Shown here: positions 6,887-15,283 of the stretch, one piece after another | How the letters are laid out: every line of letters begins with the position of its first letter | Position numbering within the stretch: position 1 is the first letter of the stretch | Source of the DNA: an uncultured Bacilli bacterium | GTDB taxonomy: Bacteria > Bacillota_I > Bacilli_A > RF39 > UBA660 | Assembly: GCA_947627975.1 (NCBI GenBank) | Contig: CANQYB010000007.1 | Coordinates: forward strand, 1 to 44,310 | Length of the DNA stretch: 44,310 nucleotides | Direction of reading: 5' to 3' | The notes under the pieces: model-generated | Database searches by the model: none | Seen by the model: the letters and a program-made list of their open reading frames with translations, nothing else | Told to the model about the DNA's origin: nothing | Program-made: the position numbers and the translations under genes

Positions 6887-7333
6887 ATGTTATTCGAAAA
6901 TAATAATTTTATTGATTATGATAATTTTGATGATTATAATTTAAATTTATTTGGATTAATCAAAGAAAATGATGAAAAGTTATATGATTTAAAAAATGGT
7001 TTTTTAAGAGGAAATATGTTTAAAGATATTTATGATCATTATAAAGAAAATATGATTTTAAATTTTATACCTCAAAATAATAAAGAGGAATTACTTTTAA
7101 AAATTTATGAATTAGATTTTGCTATTACAGATATTTCATTATATTTAGATATTCATAATGATCATAAAATATATGAGATTTTTAAAAATTATGTCAAAGA
7201 ATATAATAAAAAAGTTGAAGAATATGAAAAAAATTATGGTCCGCTTAATTTAAATTATAGTAATTATACAAATTATAAATGGCTAGAAAATCCATGGCCA
7301 TGGGATAGATCAGGAGGTAAATTCAATGTATAA
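6887..7333 (+). CDS. CotJA-CotJB fusion, spore coat type protein
   Basis: A 148-residue protein. Residues about 33-53 (YDLKNGFLRGNMFKDIYDHYK) recall the short conserved block of CotJA (a-L-x-NGT-L-F-P-x-LY). Residues about 66-148 are a clear CotJB domain: LKIYELDFAITDISLYLDIH (71-90), YGPLNLNY, and a terminal WLENPWPWDR motif. In Bacillus, CotJA, CotJB and CotJC are three separate proteins of the inner spore coat. Here the first two appear in one chain and CotJC follows, overlapping by eight bases. The start is the ATG at 6887, six bases after AGGAGG; the upstream TTG lies in the ribosome site. CotJB is confident; the CotJA part is inferred from one motif. Confidence 0.75.
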   Translation: MLFENNNFIDYDNFDDYNLNLFGLIKENDEKLYDLKNGFLRGNMFKDIYDHYKENMILNFIPQNNKEELLLKIYELDFAITDISLYLDIHNDHKIYEIFKNYVKEYNKKVEEYEKNYGPLNLNYSNYTNYKWLENPWPWDRSGGKFNV

Positions 7334-7889
7334 ATATATGAAAAAACTTAACTATCCAATAAATATTACCAAAAAAGATTTAAAAATGGCTAAATACATA
7401 ATAACTCAACTTGGAGGTTACGCAGGAGAATTAGGAGCTGCTTTAAGATATTTTTTACAAAAATTTACAATGCCAGATGAAAAAGGAAAAGCTCTTCTTA
7501 ATGATATAGCTTGTGAAGAGTTAGGTCACTGTGAAATGATTGCTACTATGTTCCATCAATTAACCCAAGGAGCTACAATAAAAGAATTAGAAGAAGCAGG
7601 TTTAGGATCATACTATGCTGATCATAAAAATGCTGTTTATCCTGTTGATGCATCTGGAAATTCATTTACTGTAGATTATTTTGCTTCTACAGGTGATGTT
7701 ATTACCGATTTATCTGAAGATATGGCTGCAGAACAAAAAGCTAGAACAGTTTATGAAAATTTAATAAATTTAGCCGAAGATGAAGCTGTAATTGGACCAT
7801 TATTATTTTTAAGACAAAGAGAAATTTCACATTTTAATAGATTCAGCGAATTATATGACTACTATATTGAAAAAATGACCAAAATATAA
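7326..7889 (+). CDS. cotJC: CotJC / manganese-catalase family protein
   Basis: A 187-residue four-helix-bundle protein of the CotJC-type manganese catalase family. The dimanganese ligands can be read off: Glu35, Glu65 and His68 (ExxH) in the first half, and Glu136, Glu166 and His169 (REISH) in the second, so the metal site is intact and hydrogen peroxide disproportionation is plausible. In Bacillus it is a spore coat component. In other Firmicutes similar proteins serve in oxidative defence, which would suit an anaerobe. The ATG at 7326 is seven bases from GGAGGT and overlaps the CotJAB stop. A terminator closes the operon. Confidence 0.88.
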   Translation: MYKYMKKLNYPINITKKDLKMAKYIITQLGGYAGELGAALRYFLQKFTMPDEKGKALLNDIACEELGHCEMIATMFHQLTQGATIKELEEAGLGSYYADHKNAVYPVDASGNSFTVDYFASTGDVITDLSEDMAAEQKARTVYENLINLAEDEAVIGPLLFLRQREISHFNRFSELYDYYIEKMTKI

Positions 7890-7921
7890 ATTAAAATGTG
7901 TATAATAAAAATTTATTATTT

Positions 7922-7956
7922 AAACTCTAATTGTGTTTTTCAATTAGAGTTTTTAT
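7922..7956 (+). terminator. Terminator of the cotJ operon
   Basis: A perfect 12-bp stem AAACTCTAATTG/CAATTAGAGTTT (7922-7952) followed by TTTTATTTT closes the cotJ operon. Confidence 0.9.
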
Positions 7957-8037
7957 TTTATATATAAATAATGATATAAATTGTTAATCTTTATTTTATT
8001 TTAAAAAAATTAATCCATAATAATTAATGGTGATATT

Positions 8038-8535
8038 ATGACCTTTTTTATATTATGTGTAAAAATATTTTTAGCAAGAATTGTCGATGTTACTATGGGA
8101 ACATTTAGAATGATTTTTATTGTTAGAAATAAAAAAATATTAGCAACTTTAATTGCTTTTGTAGAAGTATTAATATGGTTTGCTGCAGCTAAATTATCTT
8201 TAACCTCTAATTCATCAATTTTAGTTGCTATTGTATACGCATTAGGATATTCTATAGGAACTTTAATTGGAACACATTTTTCAAATAAATTTAATAATAT
8301 AACATGTTCAGTTTGGGCCGTAGTAAAAAAAATTAATAAAAAACAAATACAAAATCTTAAAAATTATATTATCGATTTATCAATAATAAATTTAAATGAC
8401 AAAAAAAAATTATTATATATTGAAATAAATAATAAAAAATTAAAAGAATTAACAAAAATTTTAAAACAAATTGATGCAAATGTTTTTATTACTCAAAATG
8501 AAAATAAAATTATTCAAAATGGTTTTATAAAATAA
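8038..8535 (+). CDS. UPF0316 membrane protein (YebE type, DUF2179)
   Basis: A 165-residue protein. The N-terminal half holds about three transmembrane helices (residues 1-25, 35-55, 60-80) with the family block RIVDVTMGTFRMIFIVR (14-30) and the GYSIGTLIGTHF segment. The C-terminal half is a small soluble alpha/beta domain of the DUF2179 type. This matches the UPF0316 family of Firmicutes, whose function is unknown. DUF2179 is also the C-terminal domain of YitT-like membrane proteins, so sensing of a small ligand is possible. It stands alone on the plus strand, convergent with the 8556 gene. Confidence 0.85.
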   Translation: MTFFILCVKIFLARIVDVTMGTFRMIFIVRNKKILATLIAFVEVLIWFAAAKLSLTSNSSILVAIVYALGYSIGTLIGTHFSNKFNNITCSVWAVVKKINKKQIQNLKNYIIDLSIINLNDKKKLLYIEINNKKLKELTKILKQIDANVFITQNENKIIQNGFIK

Positions 8536-8555
8536 AAAAGAATAAAATAAATATT

Positions 8556-8795
8556 TTACTCTTTTAATAGTGGAACTAAAATCTTTATTAATTCGGGATC
8601 TGATACTTTATTAACATATATATCATCACCAGAAATTGTTTGATCTAAAATAGCAATTTCATTTGTAATTGTAGTTTCTTCAGAATCAACACCCATTACT
8701 AAAAAATAGTCTTTACCATTGTAATTAGTTTGATTTGTAACTACATATTTTGAATTATCTTCCAATAATATTATCTTATCTTTTTCCAATTTCAT
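8556..8795 (-). CDS. DUF1292-like small beta protein
   Basis: A 79-residue protein with a strand layout like the one at 2290-2544: YNGKDYFLVMGV (about 25-36), NEIAILDQ (about 46-53), then DIYVNKVSDPELIKILVP toward the end. This resembles the DUF1292 family, but the match is weak and by eye. The ATG follows AGGAGG, and the gene follows the coiled-coil protein gene by 12 bases, so they form a unit. Function is unknown. Its plus-strand neighbour ends 20 bases away, and an AT-rich inverted repeat at 8537-8567 may be a weak shared terminator. Confidence 0.5.
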   Translation of the reverse strand: MKLEKDKIILLEDNSKYVVTNQTNYNGKDYFLVMGVDSEETTITNEIAILDQTISGDDIYVNKVSDPELIKILVPLLKE

Positions 8796-8807
8796 AAAAA
8801 GTCCTCC

Positions 8808-9665
8808 TTAATTATTTGGAAATGGATTAACTATGTTATTGTCCATTGGTGGAATTACTGGTCCATTATTATTTGAAAAAATTTCAACGTTGTCTTCTAC
8901 AAAAGGTTTACTTTCAGGATGTAATATTTTGCTAATAGTAGGGTTAATATTTGATATACTTAATATTTTTTTACCCCCAATTTGTTGCTTTTTTTCTTCT
9001 TCAGTATTTATTTCATCCTTATTAACTTTTTTATCTTCCTTTTTGTCTTCTTTTACTTGCATCATTTCTCCTTCTGATACAATATCATTTAAAGAAGTAA
9101 AATCATCATTTTCAGAATTATCTTCAGATTGTGTTTCTTCTTGAACATCTTCTTTAACTGTTTTTTGATCTTTTATAGCTTTTTCAACTACTGATTTTAA
9201 ATCTAAAGCATCTACAAACATATCTAAAGATTTTAAAATATTATCAATAGATGAAAAATCTTTATCAGCTAAATTTTCTTTTACATGATCTTTTAATTCT
9301 AAAAGTAAATTTATTTGATTATCAAGTTCTTTAGATTTATTAATAACTTGCATTTGAGCTAAATTCATTTTTTCTAAATATATATTTTTGTCTTTTTCAT
9401 ACTGTTTAGCATCAGCATCATCCATATTAGAATTTTTAAATAATATATCTAAATTAGAAATAGTTTTCTCACTAAATTCAATTTCTTTAACAGAAAAACC
9501 TAATGTACCAGCTAAAATTTTAATTTTCATATATACATCTTGCATTTTTGTTAATGCATCAATATAGTCATTTAAATGGTTTCTTTTTTCAATTGCAGAT
9601 TTTAAATCATTAACAACTTTCTCTAAATCAGAATCTAATCCTTTAATTGGTATTACTCTAGCCAT
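8808..9665 (-). CDS. Coiled-coil protein with acidic disordered tail, unknown
   Basis: I do not recognise this 285-residue protein. Residues about 1-160 are strongly helical with heptad-like Leu/Ile spacing and probably form a helical bundle or coiled coil. Residues about 165-235 are an acidic and lysine-rich linker (EDKKEDKKVNKDE). The end is Asn/Pro-rich (NNIVNPFPNN). No membrane segment or catalytic motif is seen. It lies just beyond the terminator of the ribosomal operon and heads a two-gene unit with the DUF1292-like gene at 8556. Its acidic-helical plus DUF1292-like pairing parallels 1797-2544. Confidence 0.6.
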   Translation of the reverse strand: MARVIPIKGLDSDLEKVVNDLKSAIEKRNHLNDYIDALTKMQDVYMKIKILAGTLGFSVKEIEFSEKTISNLDILFKNSNMDDADAKQYEKDKNIYLEKMNLAQMQVINKSKELDNQINLLLELKDHVKENLADKDFSSIDNILKSLDMFVDALDLKSVVEKAIKDQKTVKEDVQEETQSEDNSENDDFTSLNDIVSEGEMMQVKEDKKEDKKVNKDEINTEEEKKQQIGGKKILSISNINPTISKILHPESKPFVEDNVEIFSNNNGPVIPPMDNNIVNPFPNN

Positions 9666-9720
9666 TTTTTACATCCCCTATTCTATATAATAAATAATAA
9701 CATAATATAAGTTTTTTAGC

Positions 9721-9757
9721 AAGAAAAAACAAATGAAATTCATTTGTTTTTTTTAAA
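9721..9757 (-). terminator. Terminator of the ribosomal protein supercluster
   Basis: A perfect stem AACAAATGAA/TTCATTTGTT (9728-9748) follows rplQ and is followed on the minus strand by TTTTTTC. It marks the 3' end of the S10-spc-alpha transcription unit. Confidence 0.85.
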
Positions 9758-10094
9758 CTAATTCTATCTTAACAGTTAAAGAATCGTCTCCAATTCTTTC
9801 TTTAATTTTTAAAATTCTAGTATATCCACCATTTCTATTTTTATAACGATTTGCAAGATCATTAAATAATTTATCAACAACTTTTTTATCGTTATTTAAA
9901 AATGCTAAGGCTTTTCTTCTGGAAACTAATGTTCCTTTTTTTGCATAAGTTATCATTTTATCAACAAATTTTCGAGCTTCCTTTGCTCTTGCTTCTGTTG
10001 TAATTAATTGTTCTTTCATAATAACATCTTTTGTAATACCTGATAAGATGCTTTTTCTAATTTTGTTATTTCTTCCTAATTTACGATATTGCAT
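9753..10094 (-). CDS. rplQ: 50S ribosomal protein L17
   Basis: The 113-residue L17 of the large subunit, near the exit-tunnel rim. The start MQYRKLGRNN and the block LITTEARAKEARKFVDKMITYAK (30-52) are typical, as is the end GDDSLTVKIELV. It is the last gene of the cluster, ten bases after rpoA, with a strong AGGAGGT ribosome site. In many Bacilli the ECF transporter ATPase genes follow rplQ; here a terminator and an unrelated coiled-coil gene do. Confidence 0.98.
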   Translation of the reverse strand: MQYRKLGRNNKIRKSILSGITKDVIMKEQLITTEARAKEARKFVDKMITYAKKGTLVSRRKALAFLNNDKKVVDKLFNDLANRYKNRNGGYTRILKIKERIGDDSLTVKIELV

Positions 10095-10103
10095 ATTTAC
10101 CTC

Positions 10104-11048
10104 CTAATCACGGAACTTAAGTCCTAGTTCCTTAACTTTATCAATAACCTCTTTTAATGATTTTTTTCCTAAATTACGAATTTTTGTAACCTCAATTTCT
10201 TTTTTAGAAATTAAATCTTGAATTGTATGAATTCCAGCTCTTTTTAAACAATTGTATGCACGTACAGAAAATTCTATTTCTTCAATTGGAGTTTCTAAAG
10301 TTTTAGCAGTATTGTCTACTTTTTTTTCAGCAATCAATCCAGAAATATCGCTAATAGAATTTAAATCAGCTAATATATTTAAATGTTCAATCATTATTTT
10401 AGAAGATAAAGCAATAGCTTCTTCTGGAGTAAGACTACCATTAGTCCATACATTTAAAATAAGTTTATCAAAATTTTCATTTTGACCAACACGTGCAGGC
10501 TCAACTTCATAACTAACTCTTTCAATTGGTGAATATAAAGAATCAATTGCAATTACACCAACTTTATTATCAGTAAATTTTTCTTGATTAGTTTTTGCAT
10601 CAACATAGCCACGATCATTACTTACTGTCATTTCCATGTCAATTTTTCCATCTTTAACTAAATTACAAATAACTAAATCAGGATTTATAATTTCTATATC
10701 TGGATCATGTTCTATCATAGCTGCTGTTACTGGTCCTTCAGTGTTTGCAGATAATCTAATTATTTTATCATCATTAGAATAATTTTTTAATACAACGCTT
10801 TTTAAATTTAAAACTATAGAAGTTACATCTTCAACTACTCCATCTATTTTTTGAAATTCATGCATAACACCATCTATTTTAACAGATGTAATTGCACTTC
10901 CTGGTAAACTAGATAACATAATACGTCTTAAAGCATTTCCAATAGTTGTACCAAAACCTCTTTCCAAAGGCTCTATTTCAAATTTTCCATAATGACTACT
11001 TTCAATAGCTTCTTTAATTTTATATTCAGGTTTTTCAAATCTTAACAT
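10104..11048 (-). CDS. rpoA: RNA polymerase alpha subunit
   Basis: The 314-residue alpha subunit. The N-terminal assembly domain (about 1-230) holds EPLERGFGTTIGNALRRIMLSSL (27-49), which starts beta/beta' assembly. The C-terminal domain (about 250-314) holds the helix-hairpin-helix type segments SVRAYNCLKRAGI and IRNLGKKSLKEVIDKVKELGL, which contact UP elements and regulators. The linker is short. The length is normal for Firmicutes. Placement between rpsK and rplQ is canonical. Confidence 0.99.
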   Translation of the reverse strand: MLRFEKPEYKIKEAIESSHYGKFEIEPLERGFGTTIGNALRRIMLSSLPGSAITSVKIDGVMHEFQKIDGVVEDVTSIVLNLKSVVLKNYSNDDKIIRLSANTEGPVTAAMIEHDPDIEIINPDLVICNLVKDGKIDMEMTVSNDRGYVDAKTNQEKFTDNKVGVIAIDSLYSPIERVSYEVEPARVGQNENFDKLILNVWTNGSLTPEEAIALSSKIMIEHLNILADLNSISDISGLIAEKKVDNTAKTLETPIEEIEFSVRAYNCLKRAGIHTIQDLISKKEIEVTKIRNLGKKSLKEVIDKVKELGLKFRD

Positions 11049-11060
11049 AATAATTTCTCC

Positions 11061-11444
11061 TTAATTTCTAGGTCTTTTTGGTGGTCTACATCCATTATGT
11101 GGCACTGGTGTTACATCAGTTATTGATAATATTTCAAGCCCAGCGGCTTGTAATGAACGTATAGCAGTTTCTCTTCCTGAACCTAAACCTTTAACAAATA
11201 CTTCTACTTTTTTTACACCATTTTCAATTGCTTTATTTGCTGCTGCCTCAGAAGCAAGACCAGCAGCAAATGGAGTTTTTTTCTTACTTCCTTTATAACC
11301 AATCGTTCCACTTGAAGCCCAACTAATTACATTCCCATCTTTGTCAGTAATTGAAACTACAGTATTATTAAATGTACAATGTATATGTGCTTGAGCTTCA
11401 GGAATATTTTTTTTAACTTTTCTTTTTCTACTATTATATGCCAT
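11061..11444 (-). CDS. rpsK: 30S ribosomal protein S11
   Basis: The 127-residue S11 of the platform of the small subunit, near the E-site mRNA. Family blocks include [16 protein letters not shown] (19-34) and the C-terminal [17 protein letters not shown]. It lies between rpsM and rpoA with a strong AAGGAGG ribosome site. Confidence 0.99.
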   Translation of the reverse strand: MAYNSRKRKVKKNIPEAQAHIHCTFNNTVVSITDKDGNVISWASSGTIGYKGSKKKTPFAAGLASEAAANKAIENGVKKVEVFVKGLGSGRETAIRSLQAAGLEILSITDVTPVPHNGCRPPKRPRN

Positions 11445-11455
11445 TATTAACCTCC

Positions 11456-11830
11456 TTATTTACCTGCTTTTTTCTTGTTAGCAACTACTTGACCTCTACC
11501 CTTACGAGTATGAGCATTTCGATTAGTTCTTTGTCCACGAACAGGCAAACCTTTTCTATGTCTATTACCTTCATAACAATTAATTTCTATTTTATTTTTT
11601 ATATTCATTTGAATATCACGACGAAGATCACCTTCAACACTATATTTATCAACTTCTTTTCTTAGTGCATTAACTTCCTCATCAGTTAAATCTTTGACCC
11701 TAGTCATTTTATTTACGTTAGCATCATCACATATTTTTTTTGCTAAGCTTTGTCCAATACCAAAAATACTTGTTAATCCAATAAAAGTTACTTTATCTTT
11801 TGGTAATTCAATATTTTTAATTCTTGCCAT
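11456..11830 (-). CDS. rpsM: 30S ribosomal protein S13
   Basis: The 124-residue S13 of the small-subunit head, which bridges to L5 and touches the P-site tRNA with its basic tail. The start [16 protein letters not shown], the IFGIG block near residue 23 and [13 protein letters not shown] (91-103) are diagnostic. The Lys-rich tail is intact. It sits between rpmJ and rpsK. Confidence 0.99.
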   Translation of the reverse strand: MARIKNIELPKDKVTFIGLTSIFGIGQSLAKKICDDANVNKMTRVKDLTDEEVNALRKEVDKYSVEGDLRRDIQMNIKNKIEINCYEGNRHRKGLPVRGQRTNRNAHTRKGRGQVVANKKKAGK

Positions 11831-11840
11831 TTAATCCTCC

Positions 11841-11954
11841 CTAACCTTGAACTTGTTTGTGTTTTGGATTTTCACAAATTACCATTACACGGCCTTTTCT
11901 TTTAATTATTTTGCATTTTGCACAAATTTTTTTTACTGATGCTCTTACTTTCAT
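11841..11954 (-). CDS. rpmJ: 50S ribosomal protein L36
   Basis: The 37-residue L36. The start is [11 protein letters not shown], and the zinc ligands Cys11, Cys14, Cys27 and His32 are present (CAKC ... CENPKHK), so this is the zinc-binding form. The start follows GGAGGT, and the stop is TAG. It sits between infA and rpsM, the canonical place. Confidence 0.97.
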   Translation of the reverse strand: MKVRASVKKICAKCKIIKRKGRVMVICENPKHKQVQG

Positions 11955-11970
11955 AATTACATACCTCCAT

Positions 11971-12189
11971 TTATTTTCTATATATTATACGCCCTTGTGT
12001 TAAATCGTATGGTGATAATTCCACCACTACTGTATCACCTGCAAGAATACGTATCATATTCATACGTATTTTTCCAGAAACATGGGCAATTACAGTAAAT
12101 TTATTTTGAAGTTCCACTTTGTATTTGCCACCTGGAATTACTTCTAATACTTTTCCTTCAACTTCAATTTTATCATCATTCTTTGCCAA
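11971..12189 (-). CDS. infA: Translation initiation factor IF-1 (TTG start)
   Basis: The 72-residue IF-1, an OB-fold protein that occupies the ribosomal A site during initiation. Blocks such as [21 protein letters not shown] (7-27) and [14 protein letters not shown] (58-71) are typical. The start codon is TTG at 12187-12189, preceded by AGGAG within the last codons of map. No in-frame ATG exists nearby, and the ATG overlapping the map stop is out of frame. IF-1 itself is therefore read from a weak start codon and coupled to map. Confidence 0.97.
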   Translation of the reverse strand: MAKNDDKIEVEGKVLEVIPGGKYKVELQNKFTVIAHVSGKIRMNMIRILAGDTVVVELSPYDLTQGRIIYRK

Positions 12190-12193
12190 ATTA

Positions 12194-12940
12194 TCATTCT
12201 CCTGTCAATATTTTATATCCATCATCCGTAACTAATACAGTATGCTCAAAATGGGCAGATGGTTTACCATCTTGAGTAATAATAGTCCAATCATCATCTT
12301 CTAACCAAATTTTTCTAGTTCCTAAATTTAACATAGGCTCAATAGCTAATGTCATACCACTTTTAAGTATTATACCAGTTCCCTTTTTACCATAATTTGG
12401 AATATCTGGTTCTTCATGAAGATGTTTTCCAACGCCATGACCTACAAGTTCTCTTACAACACCTAAATTAAATTTTTTAGCATGTTTTTCTATAGCTGAT
12501 GATACATCACCAAGATGCACTCCGTTTTTTATTTGCTTAAGTCCAGCATATAAAGCATTTTTTGTTTCTTCAAGTAATACTTTTTTCTCATGACTAATCT
12601 CACCAACTGGATATGTCCAAGCAGAGTCAGAATGATATCCTTGATATATAACACCAATATCAATAGAGATTATATCACCTTTTTTTAGTTTTTTCAAAGA
12701 AGGAATCCCATGTACCACTTCTTCATTAACAGATGTACAAATTGTTTTGGGAAATCCGTTATATCCTAAAAATGAAGGAATTCCACCTTTGCTTTTAATA
12801 AACTCTTCGGCTATATCATTTAATTCTAAAGTTGTTATACCAGGTTTTATCTTACTTTCTAATAATTTATGAGTTTGATAATTAATTAATCCAGCTCTTT
12901 CCATTTTTTTTATTTCAAAATTATTTTTAATATCAATCAT
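12194..12940 (-). CDS. map: Methionine aminopeptidase, type I
   Basis: A 248-residue type Ia enzyme that removes the initiator methionine from new proteins. The metal ligands can be placed in [23 protein letters not shown] (two Asp), [18 protein letters not shown] (His), LAIEPML (Glu) and FEHTVLV (Glu). The ATG at 12938-12940 is preferred to an upstream in-frame ATG because GAGGA lies just ahead of it and the protein then begins [10 protein letters not shown] as usual. It overlaps the TGA of adk and ends with TGA immediately followed by TAA. Confidence 0.97.
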   Translation of the reverse strand: MIDIKNNFEIKKMERAGLINYQTHKLLESKIKPGITTLELNDIAEEFIKSKGGIPSFLGYNGFPKTICTSVNEEVVHGIPSLKKLKKGDIISIDIGVIYQGYHSDSAWTYPVGEISHEKKVLLEETKNALYAGLKQIKNGVHLGDVSSAIEKHAKKFNLGVVRELVGHGVGKHLHEEPDIPNYGKKGTGIILKSGMTLAIEPMLNLGTRKIWLEDDDWTIITQDGKPSAHFEHTVLVTDDGYKILTGE

Positions 12941-13586
12941 TTTTATCCTCATTAATTAATTTTTCAATCATATTAAATGTTATATTTGATGTTTGACTTG
13001 AAACTTCCTTTAACATGTTTTTAGATTTATAAAAATCTAAAATTGGTTTTACATTATTTATATATGTTTCAAAACGTACTTTAAATGATTCTTCATTATC
13101 ATCATCTCTAGTTTTAAGTTCAATACCACAATTATCACATATATTTTCTTTCTTAGGCTTAGCCTCATCATTAAATTTATTATATATTTTTTTACATTTA
13201 GGACAAATTAATCTACTTAATGCTCGTTTCATTGCTTCTTCTTTAGAAATATTAATATAAATTGCCATAATGTTATTTATATTTAATTCATCTAAAATTT
13301 CATCTAAAATATTAGCTTGAGTAATATTTCTTGGATATCCATCAAGAATAAAATTACCATCAATTTCTTTTAATTTTTCCTTTAAAAGTTCTGTAACCAG
13401 TTCATCACTTACTAATTGACCTTGTTCCATAATTTCTTGAACTCTTTTACCTAAATCAGTATTTTTATTAACATTTCTTAATAAATCGCCAGTAGAAATA
13501 TGATTATATTTATATTTTTCTTTTAATAAATTACTAACTGTTCCTTTTCCCGCAGCAGGAGGAGCAATAAATATAATATTTTTCAT
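12933..13586 (-). CDS. adk: Adenylate kinase with zinc-type lid
   Basis: A 217-residue adenylate kinase (ATP + AMP to 2 ADP). The lid has four cysteines (CPKC ... CDNC, about residues 127-153), the structural zinc-binding type of Gram-positive bacteria. AMP-site blocks STGDLLR and LDGYPRN are intact. The P-loop reads APPAAGKGT rather than the usual GPPGAGKGT: its first glycine is alanine, though Gly-Lys-Gly-Thr is kept. The gene ends in TGA and overlaps map by eight bases. Its ATG overlaps the secY stop. Confidence 0.97.
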   Translation of the reverse strand: MKNIIFIAPPAAGKGTVSNLLKEKYKYNHISTGDLLRNVNKNTDLGKRVQEIMEQGQLVSDELVTELLKEKLKEIDGNFILDGYPRNITQANILDEILDELNINNIMAIYINISKEEAMKRALSRLICPKCKKIYNKFNDEAKPKKENICDNCGIELKTRDDDNEESFKVRFETYINNVKPILDFYKSKNMLKEVSSQTSNITFNMIEKLINEDKND

Positions 13587-14842
13587 TATTTCTTAATTCT
13601 CCTTTTATAATTTCTAGCAACTAAAGCACTTTCTAGTTGTTTAAATGTTTCAAGTGCAACTCCAACAACAATTAATAATCCAGTTCCACTAATAGTTATA
13701 GCTGAACCTAAAGATGAAAATTTACTAAATATTATTGGAATTAAAGCAATTATTGTTAAAAAAGCTAATCCAGAAATACTAAGTCTTGATAATACTTTTT
13801 TTATTAGTGATTCTGTATCTTTACCTGGTCTAACACTTGGAAGATATGCTCCACTCTCATTTAAATTTTTACTCATTTCTTTTGGATTCATTTGCAAAAA
13901 TATCCAAAAATATCCAAATACAAAAATTAAAATAACATAAAGTATAGCACCAGTCAAAGTAGAATAATTAATATAGCTGTCTACAAAATTTTTAAATCCT
14001 TTATTACCTATAAATTCAGCAATTGTAGTTGGAATAGTAAGAATTGTTGATGCAAGTATTACTGGCATAACACCACTAGGATTTAACTTTATTGGTAAAA
14101 ATAATGTTTTTTTACTATATGCACTATTTGTTCTATTAGAATATTGAATAGGAATTCTTTCCTCAGCTTCTTGCATGAAGACAATTCCTAAAATAATAAT
14201 TATATAAATTAAAACAAATAAAGCAAATAAAATAATTCCTAAAACAGTATTATTACCATCGATTATTAAAGAATTAAATACTTGATAAAAAGTTGATGGA
14301 ATAGTTTGAATAATACCAGCCATAATTATTAAAGAATTTCCATTTCCTATACCATGTTCTGTAATTTTATCACCAAGCCATAGTAAGAACGCCGTACCTG
14401 CTGTTAAAATTAAAGAAGTTTTTAAAATATAAATAGTTGATGTTGAATTTAAAAATCCTATAGAAAATATATAACTTTGTATAAATGCAATTATTATTCC
14501 CAAATATCTTGTAATTCTATTTATTTTTTGACGACCAGTATATCCTTCTTCTTTTAATTCTTTAAAATAAGGTATTATATCAAATTGAAGAAATTGCATT
14601 ATAATAGTTGCTGTAATATATGGTGTAACACCCATTGCAAATATTGAAAAATTTTTAAGACCTCCACCAGTCATTAAATTCAAAATTTGTAAAAATCCTA
14701 ATTCTTTTGTAATTGGTGGAGCATCTGGAACAGTAATGTTTGTTCCAATTGAAAATAATGCAAGAGCTCCTAATGTAAATATAATCCTATTTCTAATATC
14801 TTTATTGTTACGAGCAAATATTTGCTTAAAAATAGCAAACAT
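13586..14842 (-). CDS. secY: Protein translocase subunit SecY
   Basis: The 418-residue channel subunit of the Sec translocon, with ten transmembrane helices recognisable by eye. The plug region after the first helix (IGTNITVPDAPP) and cytoplasmic loops such as EEAEERIPIQYSNR and NLNESGAYLPSVRPGKDTE are typical; the latter loops bind SecA and ribosomes. Its partner SecG is encoded at 24052; SecE is not in the window. It overlaps rplO upstream and adk downstream by single-base start/stop overlaps. Confidence 0.98.
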   Translation of the reverse strand: MFAIFKQIFARNNKDIRNRIIFTLGALALFSIGTNITVPDAPPITKELGFLQILNLMTGGGLKNFSIFAMGVTPYITATIIMQFLQFDIIPYFKELKEEGYTGRQKINRITRYLGIIIAFIQSYIFSIGFLNSTSTIYILKTSLILTAGTAFLLWLGDKITEHGIGNGNSLIIMAGIIQTIPSTFYQVFNSLIIDGNNTVLGIILFALFVLIYIIIILGIVFMQEAEERIPIQYSNRTNSAYSKKTLFLPIKLNPSGVMPVILASTILTIPTTIAEFIGNKGFKNFVDSYINYSTLTGAILYVILIFVFGYFWIFLQMNPKEMSKNLNESGAYLPSVRPGKDTESLIKKVLSRLSISGLAFLTIIALIPIIFSKFSSLGSAITISGTGLLIVVGVALETFKQLESALVARNYKRRIKK

Positions 14843-15282
14843 TAAATCACCTCTGCTTTTCCACCAAGTTCTTCAATTTTAATGATTGCACTATTTGTAA
14901 ATCTATGTGCTTTAACAGTTAATTTTTTTTCTAAATTTCCATTCCCTAAAATTTTAATTCCAGATAATTCTTTTTTTATTATACCTGTTTCTTTTAATAA
15001 TTCAGGAGTTATTACATCTCCATTATTAAAACGGTTTAAATCTGAAACATTTATAGTCGCATATCTAGTTGTAAATCTAGCATTATTAAAACCTCTTTTT
15101 GGCAATCTTCTATATAATGGAGTTTGCCCACCTTGAAACCATGGTTTAATGCTAGCTCCACTTCTTGCTTTTTGTCCTTTTTCTCCTCTACCAGAAGTTT
15201 TACCTAAACCACTACCAGGTCCACGACCTACTCTTTTACGAGCTTTAATTTCAGGATTCTTAGAAAGTTCATGTAATTTCAT
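14842..15282 (-). CDS. rplO: 50S ribosomal protein L15
   Basis: The 146-residue L15. The basic, glycine-rich N-terminal extension ([20 protein letters not shown], 17-36) threads into 23S rRNA, and the C-terminal globular part carries [22 protein letters not shown]. It starts one base after the rpsE stop, so there is no room for rpmD (L30), which normally separates these two genes. Confidence 0.98.
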   Translation of the reverse strand: MKLHELSKNPEIKARKRVGRGPGSGLGKTSGRGEKGQKARSGASIKPWFQGGQTPLYRRLPKRGFNNARFTTRYATINVSDLNRFNNGDVITPELLKETGIIKKELSGIKILGNGNLEKKLTVKAHRFTNSAIIKIEELGGKAEVI

Positions 15283-15283
15283 A

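Noticed and set aside
8537-8567. AT-rich inverted repeat between the UPF0316 gene and the DUF1292-like gene
   Set aside because: The pairing is almost all A-T with mismatches; it is mentioned as a possible weak terminator but not listed as a feature.
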